64,000 nt of DNA from an uncultured Planctomycetales bacterium. Lineage in GTDB: Bacteria > Planctomycetota > Planctomycetia > Isosphaerales > Isosphaeraceae. This document shows, piece by piece, positions 27,374-36,227 of this stretch. The position numbers and the translations under genes are program-made. Numbering within the stretch: the stretch's first letter is position 1; each line of letters begins with the position of its first letter. Under the pieces are notes generated by a model. The model had not been told where the DNA came from. It saw only the letters and a program-made list of their open reading frames with translations, and made no database searches. The stretch covers positions 35,521-99,520 of the forward strand of contig CAIYJE010000095.1 in the NCBI GenBank assembly GCA_903926465.1. Direction: 5' to 3'.

Positions 27374-30226
27374 ATGTCTTTTGTGAAGCCAAATCCAATC
27401 CTGATCGTCGTGCTTGGCTCTGCTTGCCTGGTGGGCTTAAACAGCGCCCGTCTGCTTGTATTTTCAGGGCCAAATCGCGAACGACCCGCGGAACGACCGC
27501 CCAGTACGGCACTGGCCGACTCCTCCGAGTTTCATGCCACAAACTCGCAAGACGAAAAGCCGAATGCCGCAAAAAGCCGCAATGGCTTGCTCAGGAACCA
27601 GAAGCACCGGAGCCACGAATCAAGCGATCACGCCTCACGCGAATCCGGTTCCAAGCTGTTGCGGGAGAGCACAGCTCCCGCCAACAAACCTCTGCAGAGC
27701 CGGAGCTCCGACAACCATCTGGATCAAGCTCGGTTGCAGAGGAATTCCGATTCATTTCTTGAAGAAGCAACCCAGGCACTCGGGGTGACGACAACTGGCC
27801 AGCCCCACCCGGCACCTTTGGCCCGGCAAGATTCCCCTGAGAAGGCAACAGCCCAATCGCCGCCACAACTGGATTTTGGATCTGGGACGACACCCGAACC
27901 TGTCGCCGGCGGAAACAGCAAGATTGAGGCTTTTGTCAACGAGGCAGCTCGGGCATTGCTCCCTCCGTCATCCAGCCTGGCACCAAGCCCGAATCAATCT
28001 GTGCTTGCTGAAGGCTTCGGTCAGAGATCCGACGGTCAGCCTCTCAATTCGCGGCAGCAACTGCGTGCTCAGTCTGCCTCAGAACGCATCGAGATTGCTG
28101 CAGCAGCACCTCCTTCCTTCAACGGGCAGCCTGGTCCTGTGCATGATCCGGGAACCAAGGCCGACAGCAACATTCGCGATACAGTGAGGGGCATCCCTTC
28201 GGTACCCCGCGTTGATCGAACCATCCGGAGAACCGTGGAAAACCAGGCGCCAGCCACGGACCTATCGCCGCTCGATCCTGAGCTGAAAGATCCCCAAAAA
28301 CGAGCACTCGCAAAATTCATCGATGAGATTGATGCTGACCGGTTCGACCCATCCAAGATCTTCACACTTTATGTTGGCCTGCCACGGCTGATCAAATTCG
28401 ATAAACAGCCGGTTCGAGTGCAGATCGGCGAGCGAGACCTGGTTGAGGGAACATTCCTGGGGACCGACGAGTACTCGATTGTTGGTCAGCGGCTCGGCAG
28501 TTCGGTCATGAACGTCTGGTTTGAAGACGATCCCAAAACGGCCGAAGATGAGTCAACTCGGGTTCATTCTTACTTGCTTCGGGTGGTCTCCAATCCCGAA
28601 CTTCGTAAGATGCTTGAAGATAAGTACAAAGAGATTGAACTTGAGATCAACCGCGTATTCCCCGATAGCCGAGTGCAGTTGACGCTTGTGGGAAACAAGC
28701 TGGTGCTTTCTGGTGAATGCAAGGACGTGCAGGAAGCCACCTATATTCTCAACGTGGTTCGTGCCAATGTGATGCCGGCTCACAAGGTCTTGCCAGGAAC
28801 TCAGGACACGGAAGGTGAGGCCAACGCCAACGCCGGACAGGATGCCGGTGAAGGGGTGACAGCAAGCGGATTTGCCGCAGGAACTCCCGGCCTGCTCAAT
28901 GCCGGGCTTTTTGGTCAGGATTTCATCGTGAACCTGCTCAGGGTTCCGGGTGAGCAGCAGGTGATGCTCAGAGTGGTTGTGGCGGAAGTCAACCGCTCTG
29001 CAAGCCGCACCATCGGGATGAACTTTGCGGTCCAGAACGGAAAGAACGTCATTTTCTCTAATTCCACCGGCGGGCTCCTGAACACACTCGGAAACAGTAG
29101 TCAGTCTGGAACCAGCGCCCTGGATGGAATTGGAACCGGCCTGAACAATATTCGAGCATCTCTTGATAATCAGCACGTCTTACTCTCCTTCAGCGCGCTC
29201 AGGACGCTCGGTTACGCCCGGTCACTCGCAGAGCCCAATCTGGTGGCCCTGAATGGGCAAACCGCAAATTTTCAGGCTGGTGGCGAGTTTCCAGTTCCCA
29301 TGATCTCAGGATTCACGGCGGCTGGACTCCAAGGCGTCTCTTATGTTCCCTATGGCGTGATCCTCCAGTTCACGCCCATGGTCACCGATCGAGATCGGGT
29401 CCGGCTTGCCGTGCGAGCCATCGTCAGTACGCGTGATGTGGCCACAGGCGCACAAATTGCGGGGGCCTCGGTTCCTGGTCAGCAAACACGGAACTTTTCC
29501 ACCATTGTAGAACTGAGAGAAGGCCAGACTCTGGCTGTTGCCGGCCTGATTCAGAACAACCTGGGAGGCGATTCCGATCGGGTTCCCGGTATTGGTGACT
29601 TACCGTTCATAGGAAACCTGACCGGCTTTTCGAGGATCTCCAATGCCGAACAAGAACTGGTGATTCTGATCACTCCGGAACTGGTTCATCCGCTCGACAC
29701 GCGTGATGGTCATGAAAATCTGCCGCTTCCAGGTGCAGATATTTACGAACCAGGCGATTTAGAGTTTTACGTCAAGGGTCGAATTGAGAGCCGGAGAAGT
29801 ACCGATTATCGTTCGCCGGTGCGCACGGAATGGGACCGCATGATGGCTTATCGCCACTGTGAGCAAAGCTATATTGATGGCCCCCACGGGCAAACCGTGC
29901 AGTGGCAAAAGCCAACCGCACGATCAACCGGGTCTGAGGGCTCGCCCTCAATGCGTTACGCCATTCCGCCCGCAGGCTTCGAAGCTGGAAGTTCCATGCC
30001 GGAGATGCCAGAGGCATTGCAGGGGGACGCTTCATTCTCCTCGCAGGTTCCTCGAACAGCCATCGGATTCGATGAGCCTGGAAATTATCTCCCTGGCCGG
30101 TCCAAAGAAATGCTTTCCTCACAAGGGTCGAACACGCTTTCACAGGGTCGGCCGGCATCAAAACCAGATCAAGGAAAGTCTAGCTTGGATCCCAGTGCGA
30201 TCCGGGTCAAAAACTCTTCCCGCTAG
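27374..30226 (+). CDS. rcpA: Flp pilus secretin RcpA/CpaC with long disordered extensions
   Basis: 950 residues, about twice the usual CpaC length. A hydrophobic N-terminal leader is followed by roughly 290 residues of Gln/Ser/Pro-rich low-complexity sequence. A pilus-assembly N-domain starts near residue 328 (FTLYVGLPRLIKFD), a BON-like domain spans about 417-466, and the secretin domain covers 526-772. The secretin has QVMLRVVVAEVNRSASRTIG, the GGEFPVPM gate-region strand and ITPELVHPL. A 180-residue polar tail follows. It should form the outer-membrane pore for the Flp pilus. The ATG has AAGGAA five bases upstream, and the next gene follows after 9 bp. Confidence 0.9.
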   Translation: MSFVKPNPILIVVLGSACLVGLNSARLLVFSGPNRERPAERPPSTALADSSEFHATNSQDEKPNAAKSRNGLLRNQKHRSHESSDHASRESGSKLLRESTAPANKPLQSRSSDNHLDQARLQRNSDSFLEEATQALGVTTTGQPHPAPLARQDSPEKATAQSPPQLDFGSGTTPEPVAGGNSKIEAFVNEAARALLPPSSSLAPSPNQSVLAEGFGQRSDGQPLNSRQQLRAQSASERIEIAAAAPPSFNGQPGPVHDPGTKADSNIRDTVRGIPSVPRVDRTIRRTVENQAPATDLSPLDPELKDPQKRALAKFIDEIDADRFDPSKIFTLYVGLPRLIKFDKQPVRVQIGERDLVEGTFLGTDEYSIVGQRLGSSVMNVWFEDDPKTAEDESTRVHSYLLRVVSNPELRKMLEDKYKEIELEINRVFPDSRVQLTLVGNKLVLSGECKDVQEATYILNVVRANVMPAHKVLPGTQDTEGEANANAGQDAGEGVTASGFAAGTPGLLNAGLFGQDFIVNLLRVPGEQQVMLRVVVAEVNRSASRTIGMNFAVQNGKNVIFSNSTGGLLNTLGNSSQSGTSALDGIGTGLNNIRASLDNQHVLLSFSALRTLGYARSLAEPNLVALNGQTANFQAGGEFPVPMISGFTAAGLQGVSYVPYGVILQFTPMVTDRDRVRLAVRAIVSTRDVATGAQIAGASVPGQQTRNFSTIVELREGQTLAVAGLIQNNLGGDSDRVPGIGDLPFIGNLTGFSRISNAEQELVILITPELVHPLDTRDGHENLPLPGADIYEPGDLEFYVKGRIESRRSTDYRSPVRTEWDRMMAYRHCEQSYIDGPHGQTVQWQKPTARSTGSEGSPSMRYAIPPAGFEAGSSMPEMPEALQGDASFSSQVPRTAIGFDEPGNYLPGRSKEMLSSQGSNTLSQGRPASKPDQGKSSLDPSAIRVKNSSR

Positions 30227-30235
30227 GAGCGGACA

Positions 30236-30988
30236 ATGTCCCACGACACGCGCCGACCTCCGCGGAATTACCCCGCAAGAATTCAACGCCTCTTGCTTGT
30301 TGTGCTCGTTTTCGCGGGTACGGGTTTGAATGTAGGCTGCCGATCGACTGGCTGTTCAGGAGATCAATGCACCCTGAAGGGGGGGCATTCCTCGGCCTGC
30401 CGCATCAACAATTGCGCCAATATTCCGCCAGGGGCGTTGCCTGCACCGCTTGGTCTTCATGTGCGGAGTTTCCAACACGCCCAGACCACCAAGGCGCGTG
30501 GCGATCTGTTTGTGCTTTATGAGAAAGAGTGGGTGCCCGGTAGGCATGACCCTGCCGAGTTCACCACAGAACTCGGCCCTGAAGGCGTCAGGCACCTGAA
30601 ACGTCTGATCGATGCACTTCCCACGGTGGAGGGGCCTATTGTGGTTGAGCCAACCGCGAACCGGAAGCTCAGCAATGAAGAGCGAAGGGAACTCGACGAA
30701 CGACGCTATGAGCAAATCGTCAATCAACTCTACCTGGAAGGTGTTGAACAGCCGGAATCTCGTGTGGTTCTAGCCTACTCCCGGGCCGAGGGGCTGTTTG
30801 GAGACGAGTCACCAAGGGCCTACGCTCGAACCATCATTCCGGGAATCAACAATTACGGAATGGGCGGAGGGCAGGGGGCCGGCATGGGCATGGGCGGCAT
30901 GGGGATGGGAGGTATGGGGATGGGCGGAATGGGGATGGGTGGCATGGGTGGCCTCGGAATTTTTGGCGGGATGGGTGGATTCGGTTGA
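30236..30988 (+). CDS. Tad-associated lipoprotein with Gly/Met-rich tail
   Basis: 250 residues. The leader ends in a lipobox (GLNVGC, Cys 35), so the mature protein is lipid-anchored. A Cys-rich segment (GCRSTGCSGDQC, then CRINNC) follows, then a folded region with LFVLYEKEWVPG and HLKRLIDALPTVEGPIVVEP. The last 45 residues are GMGMGGMG repeats. It lies 9 bp after the secretin gene. Small lipoproteins act as secretin pilotins in other systems, so that role is a reasonable hypothesis, but the Gly/Met tail is unlike known pilotins. No domain family was recognised. Confidence 0.75.
   Translation: MSHDTRRPPRNYPARIQRLLLVVLVFAGTGLNVGCRSTGCSGDQCTLKGGHSSACRINNCANIPPGALPAPLGLHVRSFQHAQTTKARGDLFVLYEKEWVPGRHDPAEFTTELGPEGVRHLKRLIDALPTVEGPIVVEPTANRKLSNEERRELDERRYEQIVNQLYLEGVEQPESRVVLAYSRAEGLFGDESPRAYARTIIPGINNYGMGGGQGAGMGMGGMGMGGMGMGGMGMGGMGGLGIFGGMGGFG
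30880..30955 (+). repeat. Short-unit tandem repeat encoding GMGMGGMG
   Basis: Units built from ATGGG(C/A/T)GG and ATGGGGATGGG recur about six times within the C-terminal part of the lipoprotein gene. Slippage would change tail length in multiples of the unit without breaking the frame when the unit is a multiple of three. Confidence 0.75.
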
Positions 30989-31125
30989 TCCCATTCTCAG
31001 GTCTCCTCAATCCTCTTGTCTTGGCGGCCATTGTCTCGATTTCCTGGGATCTGATTCAAAAAGACCCGAGATTGGGTTCGCCCTTGCTGGCTTGTGGTCC
31101 TTACTGCTGGAGCGATCGGTAGCTT

Positions 31126-32049
31126 ATGCAAAACCTGGAGAAAAACTCGTTCCCGATCCCAAGATCGGGTTCCTTCCGTTCGGGGATAGGAATCCAGGGG
31201 CAACAATCTACGCCCGTCCAGGCTTTTCCTGGGCCCGCTCTGGGTCCTATCAAGCCGATCGTCCTCCTGGCCATTTCCTCCGTAATGGTTGCGCTTACAG
31301 GCTGCCAGGTCACAAAGCAAGCGGCCTGGCTGTTCCCCTCGGCCGTCTCCGGAAAAGATCAGACGCTGAGCCTGAAAGAGAACCTTAAACTTGGGAAAGA
31401 ACTTCCTTCCAAGGAAGCTGCGCGGTTAATGCTGACTGTTGCGGACGAGGAACTTCAGGCTGGCCTTGAGAAGGAAGCTCAAGCCCATTACGAGCAAACC
31501 CGGCGACTTGACCCAACGGTCAAAGGAATTTCGCATCGCCTGGCACTGATTCACGATAGCAGGGGAGAACATGGCCTGGCCCAGTCTGAATACGACAAGG
31601 CCATGAGGGAGACCCCCAAGAATGCAGATTTGCTCAATGACCTTGGCTACAGCTATTACTCTCAGGGGGATTGGAAAAAGGCGGAAGATTGCTACCGCAA
31701 GGCGATTGCCATCCATGAGGATCCGCGGTACTTGAACAACCTGGGACTGGCCCTTGGTCAGCAATCGCGTTATCGAGAGGCGCTGGAGAGCTTTCGAAAG
31801 GCCACCGATGAGGCAAGGGCCAATGGCAACCTTGGGTTCATCTTTCTGACCCAAGGACGAATAGAACACGCTCGACGCGCCTATCAGCAGGCACTTGAAC
31901 TTGATCCCGGATACGAGCTTGCCAGGCGTGTCCTCGGACAGATGGATCAGGAGCAGAAAGGGAACGCCACCCCCTCTCGGGCGGAAGAACCCCTGAGCGC
32001 TCGCTCTGATCCATACTCAGCCGAGCCGATCACCACCAGCCCACGTTGA
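31126..32049 (+). CDS. tadD: TadD-like TPR lipoprotein
   Basis: 307 residues. A 45-residue leader precedes IVLLAISSVMVALTGC, giving a lipobox Cys near residue 60. Four or more TPR units then follow, for example AQAHYEQTRRLDPT, AQSEYDKAMRETPKNADLLND, AEDCYRKAIAIHEDPRYLNN and ARRAYQQALELDPG. TadD proteins are outer-membrane-side TPR lipoproteins that support secretin assembly and pilus biogenesis. The start is uncertain because the leader is longer than usual and no ribosome site is visible. It ends the plus-strand Tad group. Confidence 0.85.
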   Translation: MQNLEKNSFPIPRSGSFRSGIGIQGQQSTPVQAFPGPALGPIKPIVLLAISSVMVALTGCQVTKQAAWLFPSAVSGKDQTLSLKENLKLGKELPSKEAARLMLTVADEELQAGLEKEAQAHYEQTRRLDPTVKGISHRLALIHDSRGEHGLAQSEYDKAMRETPKNADLLNDLGYSYYSQGDWKKAEDCYRKAIAIHEDPRYLNNLGLALGQQSRYREALESFRKATDEARANGNLGFIFLTQGRIEHARRAYQQALELDPGYELARRVLGQMDQEQKGNATPSRAEEPLSARSDPYSAEPITTSPR

Positions 32050-32245
32050 ACCCCCCGTCTTCCGTTGGTGAAGCTTTTGGGGATTGGCTGGAACGCAACG
32101 GCTGACCGCTGCGCGGTACGACCCTTTGGAAATCTGCAGGGTACCCATCGTCACCCGGCAACCCGCTTCCAACCAGAAAACACGGGTCAACCTCAAGGTT
32201 TGAAGACCGATTCAGGGCAAGAACCGGGATCTATCTGATCTTTGT

Positions 32246-32275
32246 TTGACCTCAAGGGCAACTCTAGGCTATAAT
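32246..32275 (+). promoter_or_regulatory. Consensus sigma-70 promoter of feoAB
   Basis: TTGACC (32246-32251) and a perfect TATAAT (32270-32275) are separated by 18 bases. Transcription would begin near 32282, about 75 bases before the feoA start. Confidence 0.7.
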
Positions 32276-32282
32276 TATCTTA

Positions 32283-32299
32283 TTGAGATTGAGTCTCAA
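32283..32299 (+). promoter_or_regulatory. Fur-like operator overlapping the feoA start site
   Basis: TTGAGA-ttgag-TCTCAA is a perfect 6-bp inverted repeat. Its inner 15 bases (TGAGATTGAGTCTCA) match the 7-1-7 Fur pattern TGAnAATnATTnTCA at all but two informative positions. A repressor bound here would cover the transcription start. This fits iron control of the feo operon. Confidence 0.55.
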
Positions 32300-32357
32300 T
32301 TGCGACCGGGCCAAAAGGATCATGAGTGTCTGCTCTTGATGGTGCGAGGTTTGGTTC

Positions 32358-32618
32358 ATGAATCACCCATCGGTAAATGAGCGAGCATGTGCTGGGGCCG
32401 TCCCCCTGAATGATCTTCAGGCTGGACAGAGTGGCCTGGTACGAAGTGTTGACGGTGGCGGAGACTTTCTTCACCGGCTGCGTGAGATGGGTCTTTGCGA
32501 CGGTGTTGAAATTTGCATGCTGCGTCCAGGCTGCCCCTGTATTGTGCGTCTGGGTGGTCAAAAACTCTGTTTCCGATCGACGGAACTCGATTCTGTGCTT
32601 GTGGATCGGGCCATCTGA
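32358..32618 (+). CDS. feoA: Ferrous iron transport protein A
   Basis: 86 residues, usual FeoA length, with an SH3-like fold: VPLNDLQAGQSGLVRSVDGGGDFLHRLREMGLCDGVEI followed by RLGGQKLCFRSTELDSVLV. FeoA binds the cytoplasmic side of FeoB and modulates its activity. The ATG has GAGG about eight bases upstream. It is the first gene of the feo operon, 109 bp before feoB. Confidence 0.95.
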   Translation: MNHPSVNERACAGAVPLNDLQAGQSGLVRSVDGGGDFLHRLREMGLCDGVEICMLRPGCPCIVRLGGQKLCFRSTELDSVLVDRAI

Positions 32619-32727
32619 CAGGTTCAACGACTTGTTTTGGTTGGTGGAATTTGCATTGAGATCGAACGCTCGAGTTTTTTGATTCTGACTTTTCAATGCT
32701 CAAAACCACCCGGTTGAGAGAAGGTCC

Positions 32728-34989
32728 ATGGCTTCCCGGGCAAAATCAACCCGACATCTCACGGTCGCTTTGATCGGGAACCCGAATACCGGTAAGTCCA
32801 CGCTCTTCATGGCCCTTTCCGGCGTACGGCAGCACGTTGCGAATTATCCAGGCGCAACGGTGGAGAAGAAGGTTGGGACAATGTCCCACGGCGATCTCCG
32901 CTGGAGTCTGATCGACCTCCCTGGTACGTACAGCCTGGCTCCACGTTCTCTCGATGAGATGGTCACCGTCGATGTGCTCTTGGGCCGTCGTGTGGATGTT
33001 GAGCCGGTCGATGTCATCTTGTGCGTGCTGGATGCGAGCAATCTGTCTCGGAACCTGTACCTACTCAGTCAGGTACTGGAACTGGGGCGGCCGACCGTGG
33101 TCGCCCTGACGATGATGGATGTGGCGGAATCGCGTGGAATCTCCATCGAGTTGCCAGAGCTTGAAGCACGACTTGGCGTGCCAGTGGTGCCCATTCAGGC
33201 GAGTCGGGGCTTGGGGCTCGAAGAACTTCGCCAAGCGGTTGAGCGTGTTTCTGACCAACCAGCCCCAGCTCGCCCCAAGGTCTTTCCAGAGATCTTCCAG
33301 CGTGAAGTGGATTCGCTGGAAAGTGTATTTATTGGGCCAGAAGCCGTGCCCCAGACCCCTGGGGCCTCTGCCAAAATCCCCGACCGATTCTTGATCGAAC
33401 GGTTGATTCTGGATCGCGATGGATTTCTGGAATCCAAGCTACTGGAATCTCACTCCCCGGCGGTTGCGCAGGCTGTTCGAACGGCTCGCGAACGGTTGCT
33501 CGCAGCCTCGTGTCCGATACCCGCCGTGGAAACGTCGGCGCGTTATCAATGGGCTCATGACACGCTGAAGGGGATCACGCGGAGCAATCCCAAAAAGACG
33601 GAAGGGGTTGGTGATCGACTCGATACGGTGCTCACTCATCCGTTCTGGGGAATGCTAATTCTTGCAATCGTCATGCTGGTCATGTTTCAGTCGGTCTTCA
33701 AATGGGCCAACCTGCCCATGGAATGGATTGAGACGGGGGTGGCAACGCTGGGCGGGCTGGTTGAAAGCTCAATGCCCGAGGGGAGTTTACGGAGTCTGAT
33801 TGTCGAAGGAATTATTGGCGGAGTTGGGGCCGTGGTTGTCTTCCTCCCGCAGATCATGATCCTGTTCTTCTTCCTGGCCGTGCTCGAAGATTGCGGCTAC
33901 CTGGCGCGTGCGGCCTATCTGATGGACCGAACCATGGTTCGGTTCGGTTTGAGTGGCAAATCGTTCATTCCCTTGCTCTCCTCCTTTGCGTGCGCTATTC
34001 CAGGCGTGATGGCTGCCCGGGTAATTGACGATAAGCGTGATCGGCTGGTCACCATTCTGGTTGCACCACTGATGAGTTGTAGTGCACGACTACCGGTTTA
34101 TGCACTGCTGACCGCCGCCTTTGTTCCAAACCGGCCGGTTCTGGGACCGTTCCTGGATCTTCAAGGCTTGACGTTCTTCAGCCTTTACGCCCTTGGAATT
34201 ATCACGGCCGCCGTTGCGGCCTGGGTGATGAAGAAGACCTTGTTTCGAGGCGGCTCCACCTCATTTGTGATGGAGTTGCCGCCGTATCGCAGGCCGTTGC
34301 TGCGAGTGGTTTTGTACCGGATGTTTGAGCGCGCCTGGGTCTTCTTGCAGGGGGCAGGAACCCTGATTCTTGCGGTCTCCATTTTGATGTGGGCGGCGCT
34401 GTACTTCCCCAGACTTCCGGAAGACGTGACGAAGCCAATCCACGAGAAACAGACACAACTGGAAGCCGCCGCCGAGACAGCCAAGTCTCAGAACGATCTC
34501 GCATTAGCTGCTGAATATGAAGAAGAGGCAGGCAAGCTGGCAGGCATGCTTGCAGGCGAGCAAAGTCGGTACAGCGTACTTGGTCGCTTTGGACGCGCGA
34601 TCGAGCCCATCGTCCGTCCACTGGGTTGGGACTGGCGAATTGGGAGTGCGGCAATTGCATCTTTCCCTGCGCGTGAAGTGATTGTGGCCAGCCTGGGTGT
34701 CATCTTCGACGCTGGTCCAGAAGCAGGAGAAGGAGCCGATTCGGGACGACTGCGAGATGCACTCAAAGCCGCTCGATGGCCCGACTCCGGAAAACCACTG
34801 TTTACACCGGCGGTCGCACTTTCGCTGATGGTGTTTTTTGCGCTTTGTGCCCAGTGCACTTCAACGCTGGCGGTGATGCGAAGGGAAACGAACTCCTGGC
34901 GATGGCCCACGTTTTGTTTCGTTTACATGACGGTGCTTGCGTATGTGGGAGCCTTTCTCACTTACCAGATCGGTAGTCGAATTGGCTGA
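32728..34989 (+). CDS. feoB: Ferrous iron transporter B
   Basis: 753 residues. The N-terminal G domain has G1 GNPNTGKST (residues 17-25), the FeoB switch region ANYPGATVEKK and G3 DLPGTYSL. A GDI-like segment follows, then two Gate domains with the conserved Cys motifs (LSSFACAIPGVMAARVI and LMSCSARLPVYALL). A Glu/Ala-rich coiled coil lies near residues 575-610. It imports Fe2+ across the cytoplasmic membrane, with the G domain acting as a regulatory switch. The C-terminus retains FALCAQCTSTLAVMRRET. Confidence 0.97.
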   Translation: MASRAKSTRHLTVALIGNPNTGKSTLFMALSGVRQHVANYPGATVEKKVGTMSHGDLRWSLIDLPGTYSLAPRSLDEMVTVDVLLGRRVDVEPVDVILCVLDASNLSRNLYLLSQVLELGRPTVVALTMMDVAESRGISIELPELEARLGVPVVPIQASRGLGLEELRQAVERVSDQPAPARPKVFPEIFQREVDSLESVFIGPEAVPQTPGASAKIPDRFLIERLILDRDGFLESKLLESHSPAVAQAVRTARERLLAASCPIPAVETSARYQWAHDTLKGITRSNPKKTEGVGDRLDTVLTHPFWGMLILAIVMLVMFQSVFKWANLPMEWIETGVATLGGLVESSMPEGSLRSLIVEGIIGGVGAVVVFLPQIMILFFFLAVLEDCGYLARAAYLMDRTMVRFGLSGKSFIPLLSSFACAIPGVMAARVIDDKRDRLVTILVAPLMSCSARLPVYALLTAAFVPNRPVLGPFLDLQGLTFFSLYALGIITAAVAAWVMKKTLFRGGSTSFVMELPPYRRPLLRVVLYRMFERAWVFLQGAGTLILAVSILMWAALYFPRLPEDVTKPIHEKQTQLEAAAETAKSQNDLALAAEYEEEAGKLAGMLAGEQSRYSVLGRFGRAIEPIVRPLGWDWRIGSAAIASFPAREVIVASLGVIFDAGPEAGEGADSGRLRDALKAARWPDSGKPLFTPAVALSLMVFFALCAQCTSTLAVMRRETNSWRWPTFCFVYMTVLAYVGAFLTYQIGSRIG

Positions 34990-35013
34990 GGCAAAAAGCT
35001 CGGGAGTCAAATC

Positions 35014-35271
35014 ATGAGCGTTCCAATCGAATGGCAGGATGCAACCACGCTGCTGATCACGCTTGGAGCGATTGTCTATTTGGTTCGGAAACTGGCTGGC
35101 ACGTTTGGGCCGACGGCTCAGGGCTGTGCCAAGGGATGTTCCAGTTGCCCGAATTCTTCGACAAACCCTTCACCCTCAGCAACCGGCGCGGGGCCAGGGC
35201 TCGAACTGGTCCAGATTGGCTTGCCTGGAGGGGCTCAGAAGCGTCGGAACTCTCAGGCTTCGCCGCTCTGA
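35014..35271 (+). CDS. FeoB-associated Cys-rich membrane protein
   Basis: 85 residues. A single N-terminal membrane helix (ATTLLITLGAIVYLVRKL) is followed by a short cytoplasmic segment with CAKGCSSC, the pattern of the FeoB_associated family, and a Ser/Pro/Gly tail. It starts 24 bp after feoB. Its proposed role is support of FeoB or iron handling by the Cys cluster; the mechanism is unknown. The C-terminal 45 residues are longer than in typical members. Confidence 0.82.
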   Translation: MSVPIEWQDATTLLITLGAIVYLVRKLAGTFGPTAQGCAKGCSSCPNSSTNPSPSATGAGPGLELVQIGLPGGAQKRRNSQASPL

Positions 35272-35282
35272 GTCCAGCTTGA

Positions 35283-36227
35283 TCAGGCTTGATCGACACG
35301 AATTAGAATCTTTCGCGTTCCCGGTGTTCCTGCGTGGGTAAACGCCGCTTCCACGCTTGAAAGCGGATATTCAGCTTCGATCAAGCTCAAAACGTCGAAC
35401 TCGCCAGTGAGCAAGGCATCAATGGCAGTCTGGAATGGTCCACAACGAGACCCGATCACCCGGATCTCATCGATGACGATCGGAGCGAGGTTCACCTCGT
35501 AATTGGCCGCCACGGTTGTTTTAAGAATGACGGTTCCACATGGACGAACCAGCCCCAAAGCCGTGGCAAGCCCCGTGGGTGAGCCGGATGCGTCTACCAC
35601 CAGGTCGAACGATTTTGAAAGATCTGGGGCGTCCTTGAGCAAATGGGTATTCAGGCCAGCGCCACCCAGGGCAAGCTTGGCAGGGTGCTTACCAACCCAG
35701 TGCACCGCCGCCCCCACCGAGCGCAAGACCCAGCAGCAGAGCAATCCGAGCTTGCCGTCACCCACCACAGCAACCTGATCGGATTTCTGAACCTTGACTT
35801 GTTCAAGAATCCTGAACGCCGCAGCCAGCGGTTCAATGAAGACGGCCTGCTCATCGCTCAGGCTGTCGGAGATGAAATGGAGGCAATGGCCAGGCACCAC
35901 AACCTGTTCCGCAAAGGCCCCCTGCCGGCCAACAATCCCCACCACGGTGCGGTGCGGGCAATGATTGCCCAGGCCGCGCTGACAAAAGTCACAAGTTCGG
36001 CAGTTGGCGTTGATCTCGGCGGTCGCTCTGCGGCCGTCTGGGGTTTGTGCTACAAATTCATGCCCAGGGGTACCAACAAATCCCAGGTAGCCCCGGGCAA
36101 TCTGAAGGTCCGTATCACAGACCCCCGCCAGCTGGACGTTCAAAACCACTTCATTTGGCTTAGCCTGAATTTGAGGCAAATTGTCGCGAAATGAAATCTT
36201 GGACCCATCAAACCAGGCGCCTCGCAT
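35283..36227 (-). CDS. Zinc-type alcohol/polyol dehydrogenase (MDR family)
   Basis: 314 residues. A catalytic zinc site is indicated by GVCDTDLQIARG and GHEFV. The structural zinc lobe is complete: NCRTCDFCQRGLGNHC. The Rossmann fold starts VAVVGDGKLGLLCCWVL, slightly unusual (GDGKLG instead of GxGxxG). It should oxidise an alcohol or polyol with NAD(P)+. The length is below the usual 340-350 residues because the C-terminal cap is short. The substrate is not predictable. It is convergent with the feo operon with only 11 bp between. Confidence 0.9.
   Translation of the reverse strand: MRGAWFDGSKISFRDNLPQIQAKPNEVVLNVQLAGVCDTDLQIARGYLGFVGTPGHEFVAQTPDGRRATAEINANCRTCDFCQRGLGNHCPHRTVVGIVGRQGAFAEQVVVPGHCLHFISDSLSDEQAVFIEPLAAAFRILEQVKVQKSDQVAVVGDGKLGLLCCWVLRSVGAAVHWVGKHPAKLALGGAGLNTHLLKDAPDLSKSFDLVVDASGSPTGLATALGLVRPCGTVILKTTVAANYEVNLAPIVIDEIRVIGSRCGPFQTAIDALLTGEFDVLSLIEAEYPLSSVEAAFTHAGTPGTRKILIRVDQA

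Larger units (their letters stand above)
32050..32357. other. Intergenic region upstream of the feo operon
   Basis: 308 bases. The first 190 hold no recognised signal. The last 110 contain the feoA promoter and a Fur-like operator, described separately. Confidence 0.6.
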
